Below, one piece after another: positions 16,368-24,821 of a DNA stretch of 64,000 bases. Within the stretch, counting starts at the first letter, position 1, and each line of letters opens with the position of its first letter. Source of the DNA: Streptomyces griseoviridis. GTDB taxonomy: Bacteria; Actinomycetota; Actinomycetes; Streptomycetales; Streptomycetaceae. The notes beneath the pieces were generated by a model. It searched no databases. It was not told the DNA's origin and saw only the letters and a list, made by a program, of their open reading frames with translations. The stretch is from assembly GCF_005222485.1 (NCBI RefSeq), contig NZ_CP029078.1, positions 434,001 to 498,000 of the forward strand. The letters run 5' to 3'. Position numbers and translations under genes: made by a program.

Positions 16368-17654
16368 ATGTCAGACGCGCCACGGGGTGGAGCGGAGCGG
16401 CGGCGGACGGCCGTCGTGGGCAGCGGGGTCGCGGGACTGACCGCCGCGTACATCCTCGGCCGCGCCCACCACGTCACCCTGTACGAGGCCGACGACCGGC
16501 TCGGGGGCCACGCCCACACGCACACCCTGACCTCGCGCGACGGCACCACCCACCGGGTCGACTCCGGGTTCATCGTGCACAACCGCCGCACCTACCCGCA
16601 CCTGCTGCGCCTCTTCGAGGAACTCGGCGTCGCCACGCAGGAGTCGGAGATGAGCATGTCGGTGCGGTGCGAGGGGTGCGGCCTCGAGTACGCCGGAGCC
16701 CATGGCCTCGCCGGTCTCTTCGCCCGCCCCCGCAACGCGCTGCGCGGCCCCTATCTGCGGATGCTCGTCGAGGTGCCCGCGTTCCACCGCGCGGCCCGCC
16801 GGCTGCTCGCGCGGGACGGCGAATCGGGTTGCACACTGGGCGACTTCCTGGACCGGGAAGGCTTCTCGCCCTACTTCCGGGCCCACTTCATGACCCCGCT
16901 GGTCTCCGCGGTCTGGTCCTGCGACGCGGAGACCGCCCAACGCTACCCGGCCGCCTACCTGTTCCGGTTCCTCGACCACCACGGGATGCTCTCCGTCACC
17001 GGCGCCCCCACCTGGCGCACCGTGACCGGCGGTTCGCACGCCTACGTCGACCGGGTGGCCGAGCGGATCGACTCGGTACGCCTCTCCGCGCCGGTGCGGG
17101 CGCTGCGCCGGCACCCGGACGGCGTCGAGATCACCGAGCGGGACGGCACCACCCGCGCGTACGACTCCGTCGTCGTCGCCGTCCACCCCGACCAGGCCCT
17201 CGGGCTGCTGGCCGACGCCACCCCGCGGGAGAAGGACGTGCTTGGCGCGTTCCGCTACTCGCGCAACACCACCCTGCTGCACACCGACACCGCGCTGCTG
17301 CCGCGCTCCCGGGGCGCTCGCGCCTCCTGGAACTACCTGATGCCCTCCTGTGCGACCGGCGCCGAACAGGTGCGGGTCAGCTACGACATGAACCGGCTCC
17401 AGCGGTTCGACGCGCCCGAGACGTTCGTGGTCACGCTGGGCGGGGAGGACCGGGTCGACCCGGAGCGGGTGCTGGCCCGGATGGTGTACGAACACCCCGT
17501 CTACACGCCGGAGTCGGTCGCCGCGCAGGCCGGGCTCCCGGAGCTGAACACCGCCAGGACCGTCTACGCGGGCGCCTACCACGGCTGGGGTTTCCACGAG
17601 GACGGCTGCCGGTCGGGCGTGACGGCCGCCGCGGCGCTGGGGGTGCGCTGGTGA
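16368..17654 (+). CDS. FAD-dependent oxidoreductase (amine oxidase fold) of the sigK/CFA locus
   Basis: A 428-residue flavoprotein with the dinucleotide-binding motif VVGSGVAGLTAAYILG at residues 15-30, then YEADDRLGGHAHTH and SGFIVHNRRTYPHLLRLF. Its orthologue in M. tuberculosis is Rv0449c, next to DUF1365, UfaA1, DUF1295, SigK and RskA. Proteins of this group act with cyclopropane-synthase-like methyltransferases on membrane lipid acyl chains, probably in reduction or oxidation of the methylated double bond; the exact reaction here is not known. The ATG at 16368 has a strong AGGAGGAG. First gene of a five-gene coupled operon. Confidence 0.82.
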   Translation: MSDAPRGGAERRRTAVVGSGVAGLTAAYILGRAHHVTLYEADDRLGGHAHTHTLTSRDGTTHRVDSGFIVHNRRTYPHLLRLFEELGVATQESEMSMSVRCEGCGLEYAGAHGLAGLFARPRNALRGPYLRMLVEVPAFHRAARRLLARDGESGCTLGDFLDREGFSPYFRAHFMTPLVSAVWSCDAETAQRYPAAYLFRFLDHHGMLSVTGAPTWRTVTGGSHAYVDRVAERIDSVRLSAPVRALRRHPDGVEITERDGTTRAYDSVVVAVHPDQALGLLADATPREKDVLGAFRYSRNTTLLHTDTALLPRSRGARASWNYLMPSCATGAEQVRVSYDMNRLQRFDAPETFVVTLGGEDRVDPERVLARMVYEHPVYTPESVAAQAGLPELNTARTVYAGAYHGWGFHEDGCRSGVTAAAALGVRW

Positions 17655-18382
17655 CCGCCGGGCCCGCCCTCTACCGCTGTGCGATCAGCCATGTGCGCAC
17701 CGCGCCGGTCCGGCACGCGCTGCGCCACCGCACCTACATGTGGCTCGTCGACCCCGACCGGCCGCCCGAACTCCCGCGCGCGCTCAGGTCCCTGGCCCGT
17801 TTCGACGCCCGCGACCACTTCGACGGGGACCGTCAGACGATCCGCGCCGGCCTCGACGCCTTCCTCGCCGCGCACGGCGTGGACCTTCAGGGCGGGCCGG
17901 TGCTGATGCTGACCCACGCGCGGGTCTTCGGGTACGTCTTCAACCCGCTGACCCTCTACTGGTGCCACGGCCCCGACGGCGCCCCGCGCTGCGTGGTCGC
18001 CGAGGTCCACAACACCTACGGCGAACGGCACTCCTATCTGCTGCGTCCGGACGCCTCCGGGCAGGCGACGGTGGCCAAGGAGTTCTACGTCTCGCCGTTC
18101 TTCCCGGTCGACGGCCGGTACCGGATGCGGCTGCCCGAGCCCGCCGAACGCCTCGACCTCACCGTGCACCTGGAGCGGGACGGCGGACGTCCGTTCACCG
18201 CGACCGTGCGGGGCGCCCGCCGCGCCGCCTCGCCCGGCACACTCCTGCGGCTCGCCCTGCGTCACCCCTGGTCGACCCTCGCCGTGTCCGCCGCCATCCG
18301 GCTGCACGGTGTCCGCCTGTTCCTGCGCCGGCTGCCCGTCCAGCCCCGGCCCGTTCACCAGAACCCGGAGAAAGTGTCATGA
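17651..18382 (+). CDS. DUF1365 family protein
   Basis: A 243-residue protein with family motifs HALRHRTYMWLVDPDRP near the N-terminus, ARVFGYVFNPLTLYWCH and EVHNTYGERHSYLL in the middle, and KEFYVSPFFPVDGRYRM. DUF1365 is nearly always encoded between the FAD oxidoreductase and a CFA-type methyltransferase, so it is expected to act in the same acyl-lipid modification. The GTG start overlaps the previous stop. Confidence 0.85.
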   Translation: MTAGPALYRCAISHVRTAPVRHALRHRTYMWLVDPDRPPELPRALRSLARFDARDHFDGDRQTIRAGLDAFLAAHGVDLQGGPVLMLTHARVFGYVFNPLTLYWCHGPDGAPRCVVAEVHNTYGERHSYLLRPDASGQATVAKEFYVSPFFPVDGRYRMRLPEPAERLDLTVHLERDGGRPFTATVRGARRAASPGTLLRLALRHPWSTLAVSAAIRLHGVRLFLRRLPVQPRPVHQNPEKVS

Positions 18383-19674
18383 CGACCGCCGAACCCCGTT
18401 CCGCCGTCCGGCCGTCGGTCCCGGCCCCGCGCACCTCGCCGGTGGACCGGGGCCGTTGGCCGGACGTGGCCGCGCCGCCGAAGGCGTCGTCGGCCCGGAC
18501 CGCCGTCACCACCGCGATCCTGCGCCGCACCTTCGACCGGCTGCCGCTGCGGGTGCGGTTCGCGGGCGGCGCCACCGCCGGGCTCGGCGGGCCGGTCCTC
18601 GACATCCACGACCCCAAGGCGTTCCACGCCAGGATCGGCGGCCAGGGGCTGATCGGTTTCGGCGAGTCGTACATGGCGGGCGAGTGGGACGCGCCCGATC
18701 TGGTGGGTGTCCTGACCGTCCTCGCGGGGAACGCGGCGCGTCTGATCCCGGCGCCGCTGCAGCGGCTGCGCCGGCTGTGGGCGCTGCGGCAGCCAGGCGC
18801 CCAGCGCAACACCCCCGACGGCGCCCGCGACAACATCAGCCGCCACTACGACCTCTCCAACGACCTGTTCGCGCTCTTCCTCGACGACACCCTCAGCTAC
18901 TCGTCGGCGGTCTTCCGCGGTTTCCCCGCGGACTGGGACCTGCTGGCCGCCGCACAGCACCGCAAGATCGACCGGCTGCTCGACCTGGCCGAGGTCGGGG
19001 AGGGCAGCGAGGTCCTGGAGATCGGCACCGGCTGGGGTGAACTCGCGGTCCGGGCCGCCGCCCGCGGCGCCCGCGTCACCTCGCTCACCCTCTCCCAGGA
19101 GCAGCGCGCCCTCGCTCTGGAGCGGGTCGCCGCGGCCGGACTCGGCGACCGGGTCAGCGTCGAGCTGTGCGACTACCGGGAATCCACGGGCCGTTACGAC
19201 GCGGTCGTCAGCGTGGAGATGATCGAGGCGGTCGGTGCCGAGTTCTGGGCGGAGTACTTCCGCACGATCGAGGCGCGGCTGGTGCCGGGCGGGCGGGCCG
19301 TGCTCCAGGCCATCACGATGCCGCACGACCGGATGGTGGCCAGCCGCGACACCTTCACCTGGATCCAGAAGTACATCTTCCCCGGCGGGCTGCTGCCGTC
19401 CGTCGAGGCGGTCGACGAGACGGTCAGGGAGCACACCGGGCTGCGCACGGCCCGCAGGGACGGCTACGGCGGGCACTACGCCGAGACGCTGCGGCTGTGG
19501 CGCGAGCGCTTCACCGAGCGCGCCGACGAGGTGGACGCCCTCGGCTTCGACGAGACCTTCCGCCGCATGTGGACCTTCTATCTCGCCTACTCCGAGGCCG
19601 GGTTCCGCTCCGGATACCTCGATGTGCAGCAGTACCTGTTCACCCTGGAGAACGAGGAGCACTCCGCGCGATGA
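18379..19674 (+). CDS. Cyclopropane-fatty-acyl-phospholipid synthase family methyltransferase 1
   Basis: A 431-residue SAM-dependent methyltransferase. N-terminal lipid-binding region with GFGESYMAGEWDAPDLVGVL, then NISRHYDLSNDLFALFLDDTLSYSSAVF, the SAM motif VLEIGTGWGELAVRAAARGARVTSLTLS and C-terminal YIFPGGLLPS and GYGGHYAETLRLWRERF. Corresponds by position to Rv0447c (UfaA1). Methylates double bonds of phospholipid acyl chains to cyclopropane or mid-chain methyl products. It overlaps DUF1365 by 4 bases (ATGA). Confidence 0.88.
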   Translation: MTTAEPRSAVRPSVPAPRTSPVDRGRWPDVAAPPKASSARTAVTTAILRRTFDRLPLRVRFAGGATAGLGGPVLDIHDPKAFHARIGGQGLIGFGESYMAGEWDAPDLVGVLTVLAGNAARLIPAPLQRLRRLWALRQPGAQRNTPDGARDNISRHYDLSNDLFALFLDDTLSYSSAVFRGFPADWDLLAAAQHRKIDRLLDLAEVGEGSEVLEIGTGWGELAVRAAARGARVTSLTLSQEQRALALERVAAAGLGDRVSVELCDYRESTGRYDAVVSVEMIEAVGAEFWAEYFRTIEARLVPGGRAVLQAITMPHDRMVASRDTFTWIQKYIFPGGLLPSVEAVDETVREHTGLRTARRDGYGGHYAETLRLWRERFTERADEVDALGFDETFRRMWTFYLAYSEAGFRSGYLDVQQYLFTLENEEHSAR

Positions 19675-20981
19675 GCCCCACCCGAACCGTCAGGACCGGT
19701 GCCGCCCAGCGGCTCGCCGCGCTCGTCGGGACCGCGCTCGGCGGTCCCCTCCCGGTGCGGCTGCGCGCCTGGGACGGCAGCGAGGCGGGCCCGCCCGAGG
19801 GGCCCGTGGTCGTGGTGCGCTCCCGGCGCGCGCTGCGCCGGCTGCTGTGGCAGCCCGGTGAACTGGGCCTGGCGCAGGCGTACGTCACCGGCGAGATCGA
19901 CGTGGAGGGTGACCTCGCCGAGGGGTTGCGCACCCTCTGGTCCGCCGCCCGTGAGCAGCGTCTGCACGCTCCCGCACCGGGCGTCGCTGATCTGGCGCGG
20001 GCCGCCGGGACCGCCGTCCTGCTCGGGGCGGCGGGACCGCGGCCCGCGGCGCCCGCCTCGCAGGCGCGGCTGCGCGGCGGTCTGCACACCAAGGCGCGGG
20101 ACCGGGCCGCCGTCCGTCACCACTACGACCTGTCCAACGCCTTCTACCGGCTGCTGCTGGACGAGACGATGGCGTACTCGTGCGGCTACTGGGCCGGTGA
20201 AGGGCCGGAGTTCTCGGCGGCCGACGCGCAGCGCGCCAAACTGGAGCTGATCTGCCGGAAGCTGGCGCTGGCGCCCGGGTCCCGGCTGCTCGACATCGGC
20301 TGCGGCTGGGGCTCGCTCACGCTGTACGCGGCCGAGCGGCACAAGGTGCGGGTGACGGCCGTGACGCTGGCCGGTGAGCAGGCGGCGCACGTGCGCGAGC
20401 AGGTCGCCGAGCGCGGACTCGGGGAGCTGGTGGAGGTGGTGTGCCAGGACTACCGGGACATCGCGGGCGGCGGCTACGACGCGGTGTCGTCGGTCGAGAT
20501 GGGCGAGCACGTCGGGGACGCGCAGTATCCGGCGTTCGCGGGGGCCCTGCACCGGCTGGTGCGGCCGCTGGGCCGGGTGCTGGTGCAGCAGATGGCGCGC
20601 GGGTCGAACGCGCCGGGCGGCGGGGCGTTCATCGAGGCGTACATCGCGCCCGACATGCACATGCGCCCGGTCGGCGAGACGGTGGGTCTGCTGGAGGGCG
20701 CGGGGCTCGAGGTGCGGGCGGTGGAGTCGATGCGCGAGCACTATGTGCGGACGGTCGAGGCGTGGCACCGCACGCTGGAGGAGCGCTGGGACGACGTCGT
20801 CGCGCTCGTCGGCGAGGAGACCGCGCGGGTGTGGCGGCTGTATCTGGTGGGCGGGGCACTGGCGTTCGAGGAGCGGCGGATGGGGGTCGACCAGATCCTG
20901 TGCGTACGGCCCGCGCCCGGCGGCGGCAGCGGTATGCCGGCGACACCTGAGGACTGGTACGCGGGGCTGGAGCGGCTGTGA
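19671..20981 (+). CDS. Cyclopropane-fatty-acyl-phospholipid synthase family methyltransferase 2
   Basis: A 436-residue paralogue of the upstream gene. Motifs: LGLAQAYVTGEIDVEGDL, VRHHYDLSNAFYRLLLDETMAYSCGYW, SAM motif LLDIGCGWGSLTLYAAERHKVRVTAVTL, SSVEMGEHVGDAQYPAF, and a different C-terminal end (AFIEAYIAPDMHMRPVGETV). The two copies are diverged, so they probably act on different substrates or successive steps. Start ATGA overlap with the previous gene. Confidence 0.88.
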   Translation: MSPTRTVRTGAAQRLAALVGTALGGPLPVRLRAWDGSEAGPPEGPVVVVRSRRALRRLLWQPGELGLAQAYVTGEIDVEGDLAEGLRTLWSAAREQRLHAPAPGVADLARAAGTAVLLGAAGPRPAAPASQARLRGGLHTKARDRAAVRHHYDLSNAFYRLLLDETMAYSCGYWAGEGPEFSAADAQRAKLELICRKLALAPGSRLLDIGCGWGSLTLYAAERHKVRVTAVTLAGEQAAHVREQVAERGLGELVEVVCQDYRDIAGGGYDAVSSVEMGEHVGDAQYPAFAGALHRLVRPLGRVLVQQMARGSNAPGGGAFIEAYIAPDMHMRPVGETVGLLEGAGLEVRAVESMREHYVRTVEAWHRTLEERWDDVVALVGEETARVWRLYLVGGALAFEERRMGVDQILCVRPAPGGGSGMPATPEDWYAGLERL

Positions 20982-21775
20982 GCGGATTCGGCTGGGAGGC
21001 GTTCGCGGAGGGGCTCGGCTGGGCCGCGGTCGCCGCGGGCGCCGTCATGCTGGTGACGTTCGCCGTCGCCCTGCGGCTGGGTGTGCACCGGGTGGTGGAC
21101 GTCGCGTGGGGGGCCGCGTTCGCGATGGTCGCCGTGGTGAGCTGCGCGGTGTCGGCCGGCTCGGGGGACCCCGTGCGCCGGTACCTGGTGACGGCGCTGA
21201 CGGTGGTGTGGGGGCTGCGGCTCGCCGTGCACATCGCCCGGCGCGGCGCCGGGCACGGTGAGGACCCGCGGTACGAGCGGATGCTCGCGAGGGCGCCCGG
21301 CAACCGGAACCTGTACGCGCTGCGGATGGTCTATCTCCTCCAGGGCGCCCTGGTGTGGCTGGTGTCGCTGCCCGTGCAGGCCGCGCAGTACGTCGCGGGC
21401 CCGGTGAGCGCGTTCGCCTGGGCCGGTACCGCGCTGGTGCTGTTCGGTGTGGCCTTCGAGGGCGTCGGGGACGCGCAGTTGGCGCGGTTCAAGGCGGATC
21501 CCGCGCACCGGGGAAAGATCATGGACCGGGGGTTGTGGAGCTGGACCCGGCACCCGAACTACTTCGGTGACTTCTGTGTCTGGTGGGGTCTGTTCCTGTT
21601 CGTCTGCGACTCCTGGCAGGCCGCCGCGGTGACGGTCGTGTCGCCGCTGGTGATGAGCTGTCTGCTGATCTGGGGCAGTGGGAAGCGGCTGCTGGAGCGG
21701 CACATGGCGGAGCGTCCCGGGTACGCCGCGTACGCGGCCCGCACCAGCGGCTTCTTCCCCCGCCCGCCGAAGTGA
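20978..21775 (+). CDS. DUF1295 family membrane protein (steroid 5-alpha-reductase-like)
   Basis: A 265-residue protein with about six membrane spans and the family motifs VVWGLRLAVHIARRGAGHGEDPRYERM and, near the C-terminus, GLWSWTRHPNYFGDFCVWWG, the NADPH-binding signature of the 5-alpha-reductase/ICMT fold. Equivalent to Rv0446c. Likely a membrane reductase acting on the lipid product. Last gene of the operon; a bidirectional hairpin follows at 21806. Confidence 0.85.
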   Translation: MSGFGWEAFAEGLGWAAVAAGAVMLVTFAVALRLGVHRVVDVAWGAAFAMVAVVSCAVSAGSGDPVRRYLVTALTVVWGLRLAVHIARRGAGHGEDPRYERMLARAPGNRNLYALRMVYLLQGALVWLVSLPVQAAQYVAGPVSAFAWAGTALVLFGVAFEGVGDAQLARFKADPAHRGKIMDRGLWSWTRHPNYFGDFCVWWGLFLFVCDSWQAAAVTVVSPLVMSCLLIWGSGKRLLERHMAERPGYAAYAARTSGFFPRPPK

Positions 21776-21805
21776 GGGACCGGAGCAATCGCCTGTGGTG
21801 GTACG

Positions 21806-21834
21806 AGGACGCGGCTCCGGTGGAGCCGCGTCCT
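21806..21834. terminator. Bidirectional terminator hairpin between DUF1295 and rskA
   Basis: AGGACGCGGCTCC, loop GGT, GGAGCCGCGTCCT: a perfect 13-base stem placed between two convergent genes. Confidence 0.8.
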
Positions 21835-21835
21835 G

Positions 21836-22588
21836 TCACGCGGGGAAGTCCATCAGGGCGATCGGCGCGCTGGTGGGCTGCTTCGAACCGCCCGCGGGCT
21901 CGACGGTGATGCCCATCCCGGAGGCGCCGTCGACGGCGCCGTCGAGGAGCACGGTCTGGTCGCCCGCGCCGGGTTTCATCAGACCGGCGGACCGCATCGT
22001 CCCGGCGTCGTCGAACCAGAGTTGGTAGACCTTCCCGGACGGCGGACGCGCCATCCCGGAGACCACGAAGACGGCCTTGTCCCGGCTGTGCGAGACGACG
22101 ACCGCGCCGGTCGCGCCGTCGGCGAGGGTCGCGGCCCTGGTCCTGGCGTCGGGTGCGGAGAGCACGGAGGTGACGGTGTCCGCGGCCTGTTCGGCTCGGG
22201 TGGCCCGGCCGAGGGCGTCCTCGGCCCTCTGGTGCTGCCAGATCGTCGTACCGCCGAAGGCGGCGGCGGCCGCGAAGCAGGCCGCCAGCGCCCACCGGGA
22301 CAGCGCGCGGTTGCGTGAGGCGGTGGTGGCGGTGCGGGTGGCGACCGGGCCGCCGGGTGACTCCTGGCGGACGGTGGTGATGCTGCGCAGCACCTGTTCG
22401 CGCAGGGCGGGGCGCGGCGTCTCGGTGACGGCGAGGCCGAGCCGGGCGGCCGTGGCGGTCAGCTCGGCGGTCTCCTGGGCGCAGCCCTCGCAGTCCCCGA
22501 GGTGGCGTTCGAAGGCGGCGCGCTCGTCGTCGGAGAGCGCGTCCACGGCGTAGGCGCCGGTCAGAAGGTGCAGATCGGCCGTGATCAC
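21836..22588 (-). CDS. rskA: Anti-sigma-K factor RskA
   Basis: A 250-residue single-span protein. The N-terminal cytoplasmic anti-sigma domain has a ZAS-like His29-x3-Cys33-x2-Cys36; the span lies at about 97-117; and the extracytoplasmic RskA domain shows VVVSHSRDKAVFVVSGMARPPSGKVYQLWF and GITVEPAGGSKQPTSAPI. RskA holds SigK at the membrane until regulated proteolysis. Its GTG at 22588 overlaps the sigK stop (GTGA), so the two are made together. Confidence 0.9.
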   Translation of the reverse strand: MITADLHLLTGAYAVDALSDDERAAFERHLGDCEGCAQETAELTATAARLGLAVTETPRPALREQVLRSITTVRQESPGGPVATRTATTASRNRALSRWALAACFAAAAAFGGTTIWQHQRAEDALGRATRAEQAADTVTSVLSAPDARTRAATLADGATGAVVVSHSRDKAVFVVSGMARPPSGKVYQLWFDDAGTMRSAGLMKPGAGDQTVLLDGAVDGASGMGITVEPAGGSKQPTSAPIALMDFPA

Positions 22589-23169
22589 GCGGTCACCCCC
22601 AGGCAGTCGCGGAGCCGGATGAGTCCGTCCCGCAGTCGGGTCTTGACGGTTCCGAGCGGCAGCGCCAGCGCCTCGGCGACCTCGCGGTAGGTCAGCCCCC
22701 GGTAGTAGGCGAGGGTCACGGCCTGGCTCTGGAGTTCGGTGAGGGTGCGCAGACAGCGGCGCACCTGTTCGCGTTCGAGGCGGGCCTCGACCTGTTCGGT
22801 GACCTCGTCGAACTCGGGGGTCCTGGCGAGCAGTGCCGCCTTGTGGTCGCGGGCGGCGGACGCCTCGACGGACCGCACCCGGTCGACCGCGCGGCGGTGG
22901 CCGAGGGTGAGGATCCAGTTCATGGCCGTTCCCCGGTCGGCTCGGAAGCGCGGGGCGGTGCGCCACACCTCCACCAGAACCTCCTGGGTGACCTCCTCCG
23001 ACTGCGCCCGGTCGCGCAGCACGGCGCGGACGACGCCGAGGACGGGTCCGGCGACGATGTCGTACACCGAGGCGAACGCCTTCTCGTCGCCGAGGGCGAC
23101 CAGGCCGACCAATTCCTCCAGGTCCGGTTCCGTCGAGGGGTTTGCGCCGATATAAACGGCTTCTTTCAC
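22585..23169 (-). CDS. sigK: ECF sigma factor SigK
   Basis: A 194-residue ECF sigma factor: region 2 VYDIVAGPVLGVVRAVLRDRAQSEEVTQEVLVEVWRTAPRF and region 4 LTELQSQAVTLAYYRGLTYREVAEALALPLGTVKTRLRDGLIRLR. The GTG at 23169 has GGAGG upstream. Named from pairing with RskA and from the gene set FAD oxidoreductase, DUF1365, CFA synthases, DUF1295, as in M. tuberculosis. Its own promoter (23231-23200) carries the same motif as the convergent lipid operon, so it is autoregulated and drives that operon. Confidence 0.88.
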   Translation of the reverse strand: MKEAVYIGANPSTEPDLEELVGLVALGDEKAFASVYDIVAGPVLGVVRAVLRDRAQSEEVTQEVLVEVWRTAPRFRADRGTAMNWILTLGHRRAVDRVRSVEASAARDHKAALLARTPEFDEVTEQVEARLEREQVRRCLRTLTELQSQAVTLAYYRGLTYREVAEALALPLGTVKTRLRDGLIRLRDCLGVTA

Positions 23170-23199
23170 GGGGTCCTCCGTGGTCGGGACAGCTCCGGA

Positions 23200-23231
23200 C
23201 GTAATCCGATCCTGATCAGGCTTCGGATTGG
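23200..23231 (-). promoter_or_regulatory. SigK-type ECF promoter of sigK-rskA
   Basis: Read on the minus strand: CCAATCCG (23231-23224), 15 bases, CGGATTACG (23208-23200). Exact match in both elements and spacing to 16302-16333. It lies 31 bases before the sigK start. Confidence 0.8.
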
Positions 23232-23304
23232 TCGTTTCGTGGAGTGATCCGGGGCGACACTCGACATCGGGTCCAGCGGGACACGCGGCACCGAAGGAGC
23301 GGGG

Positions 23305-23943
23305 ATGACGGGACAGAGCGCGCTGCTGGCACGCCGGGCGGCGGATCCGGTGCGGGCGGCCGTGCTGTTCCTGCACGGCGGCACCGACGAGGACCGCGGC
23401 CCGTCCCGGCGCTGGCATCCGGCCGCCCTGCGGATGCGGCCCTTCGTACGGGCGGCGGCCGCCGCGACGGCGGGCGACGGGGTCTTCCTCGGCGAGGTCC
23501 GCTACCGGGTCCGTGGCTGGAACGGCGCCTCGGCCGACCCGTTGCGGGACACCTTGGCCGCGCTCGACGAACTCGCGCGCGTCGCCGGTGAGGTGCCGGT
23601 CGTCCTGGTCGGCCACTCGATGGGCGGGCGCGCGGCCCTGCGTGCCGCGTCCGCGCCCCGGGTGCGCGGAGTACTGGCGCTGGCCCCGTGGTGCCCGGAA
23701 GGGGAGCCGGTGGAGCAGTTGCGGGACAAGGACGTCGTGGTGTTCCACGGCGACCGGGACCGGATCACCGACCCGCGGGCGTCGGTGGCGCTGGTGGAGC
23801 GGGCCGTCGCGGCGGGCGCGCGGGCGGAGGTCACCTTGGTGCCGGGCGGCGACCACGCGATGCTCAGGCACAGCGGGCGGTGGCACCGCGCGGCGGCGCG
23901 TGCGGTCACCGGACTGCTGTCGTCGGGGGCGGGAGCAGCGTGA
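23305..23943 (+). CDS. Alpha/beta hydrolase of unknown substrate
   Basis: A 212-residue alpha/beta hydrolase with the nucleophile elbow GHSMGG near residue 98, an acid in FHGDRDRITDP and a catalytic His in PGGDHAML near the end. The oxyanion region VLFLHGGTDED is near residue 20. GAAGGAG lies before the ATG. Its last 38 bases overlap the convergent radical SAM gene. No clear functional link to the neighbours. Confidence 0.8.
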   Translation: MTGQSALLARRAADPVRAAVLFLHGGTDEDRGPSRRWHPAALRMRPFVRAAAAATAGDGVFLGEVRYRVRGWNGASADPLRDTLAALDELARVAGEVPVVLVGHSMGGRAALRAASAPRVRGVLALAPWCPEGEPVEQLRDKDVVVFHGDRDRITDPRASVALVERAVAAGARAEVTLVPGGDHAMLRHSGRWHRAAARAVTGLLSSGAGAA

Positions 23944-24811
23944 CGGGAACGGGGCCGGCCGGTGCGGGCCGCGCGGCCGGGACGCGTTCCAGGACGCCGC
24001 CCGCGAACACGTCGTACAGCGGCAGGGTCTCCAGGTGGACGTAGCCGATGTGGCAGTCGCAGGTGGTGAGCGGGCAGCCGCGGGGGGCGAGGGCGGCCCG
24101 GTAGGTGCCGTCGTAGAGGTTGCCGAGCGGGTCCCGCACGAAGTGGCAGCGGCGCACCGTGCCCTCCCCGTCCACGGAGATCACCGACTCGCCGGTGCGG
24201 CAGGGCAGCCCGGCGCTGGCGTGCGGGTGGCGGCTGTAGGGGAACAGCGGGTCGAGGCGGGTCCAGCCGTCGGCCTCGGGGCCGGTGTAGGTGTGGCCGT
24301 CGGCGGCGTTGATCCACAGGTAGACGTGGTCGGGCAGGTCGGCGCGGAGCCTGCGGGCGGCGTCCAGGTGTTCGGGCAGTCCGACGATGCCGACGCTGAA
24401 GCGGATGCCGCGCGCGGCCAGTTCGCGGCATTTGGTGAGGAACCGGTCGTAGGGGGTCTGGCCGGGGTGGAAGGTGCACCAGAGGGCGAGGGTGTCGGGG
24501 TCGGCGTCGGCCAGCCAGTCGGTGCGGCAGCTGAGGTTGGTCTGGATCGCGACGCGGCGGATGTGCGGGAGGTGGGAGAGTTCCGCGAGGGTGCGCCGGT
24601 ACCAGGAGCGCACCAGCCCCTCGCCCCAGGGGGTGAAGAGGATCGACAGGCGGTCGTCGGTGTTCGCGGTGGCCCAGGCGGCGAACCGCTCCAGGGCGGC
24701 GCGGTCGGCGCGCAGTTGGTCGCCGGTGTCGCGTCGCTTCGCGAACGGGCAGTAGGGGCAGTCGTAGTCGCAGGAGGCGAGCGGGCCGCGGTACAGGAGG
24801 GTCAGGTCCAT
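23906..24811 (-). CDS. STM4011 family radical SAM protein
   Basis: A 301-residue radical SAM enzyme: the CX3CX2C cluster motif CDYDCPYC is at residues 14-21. The C-terminal third has further cysteines (PCRTGE, RRCHFVRD, RGCPLTTCDCHIG) consistent with an auxiliary SPASM/twitch-like iron-sulfur cluster, so it is likely to modify a peptide or protein. Belongs to a family known only from the STM4011-STM4015 gene set first named in Salmonella; no function is established. Last gene of the set, 10 bases after the STM4012 gene. Confidence 0.85.
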   Translation of the reverse strand: MDLTLLYRGPLASCDYDCPYCPFAKRRDTGDQLRADRAALERFAAWATANTDDRLSILFTPWGEGLVRSWYRRTLAELSHLPHIRRVAIQTNLSCRTDWLADADPDTLALWCTFHPGQTPYDRFLTKCRELAARGIRFSVGIVGLPEHLDAARRLRADLPDHVYLWINAADGHTYTGPEADGWTRLDPLFPYSRHPHASAGLPCRTGESVISVDGEGTVRRCHFVRDPLGNLYDGTYRAALAPRGCPLTTCDCHIGYVHLETLPLYDVFAGGVLERVPAARPAPAGPVPVTLLPPPTTAVR

Positions 24812-24821
24812 GACGGGCCGG

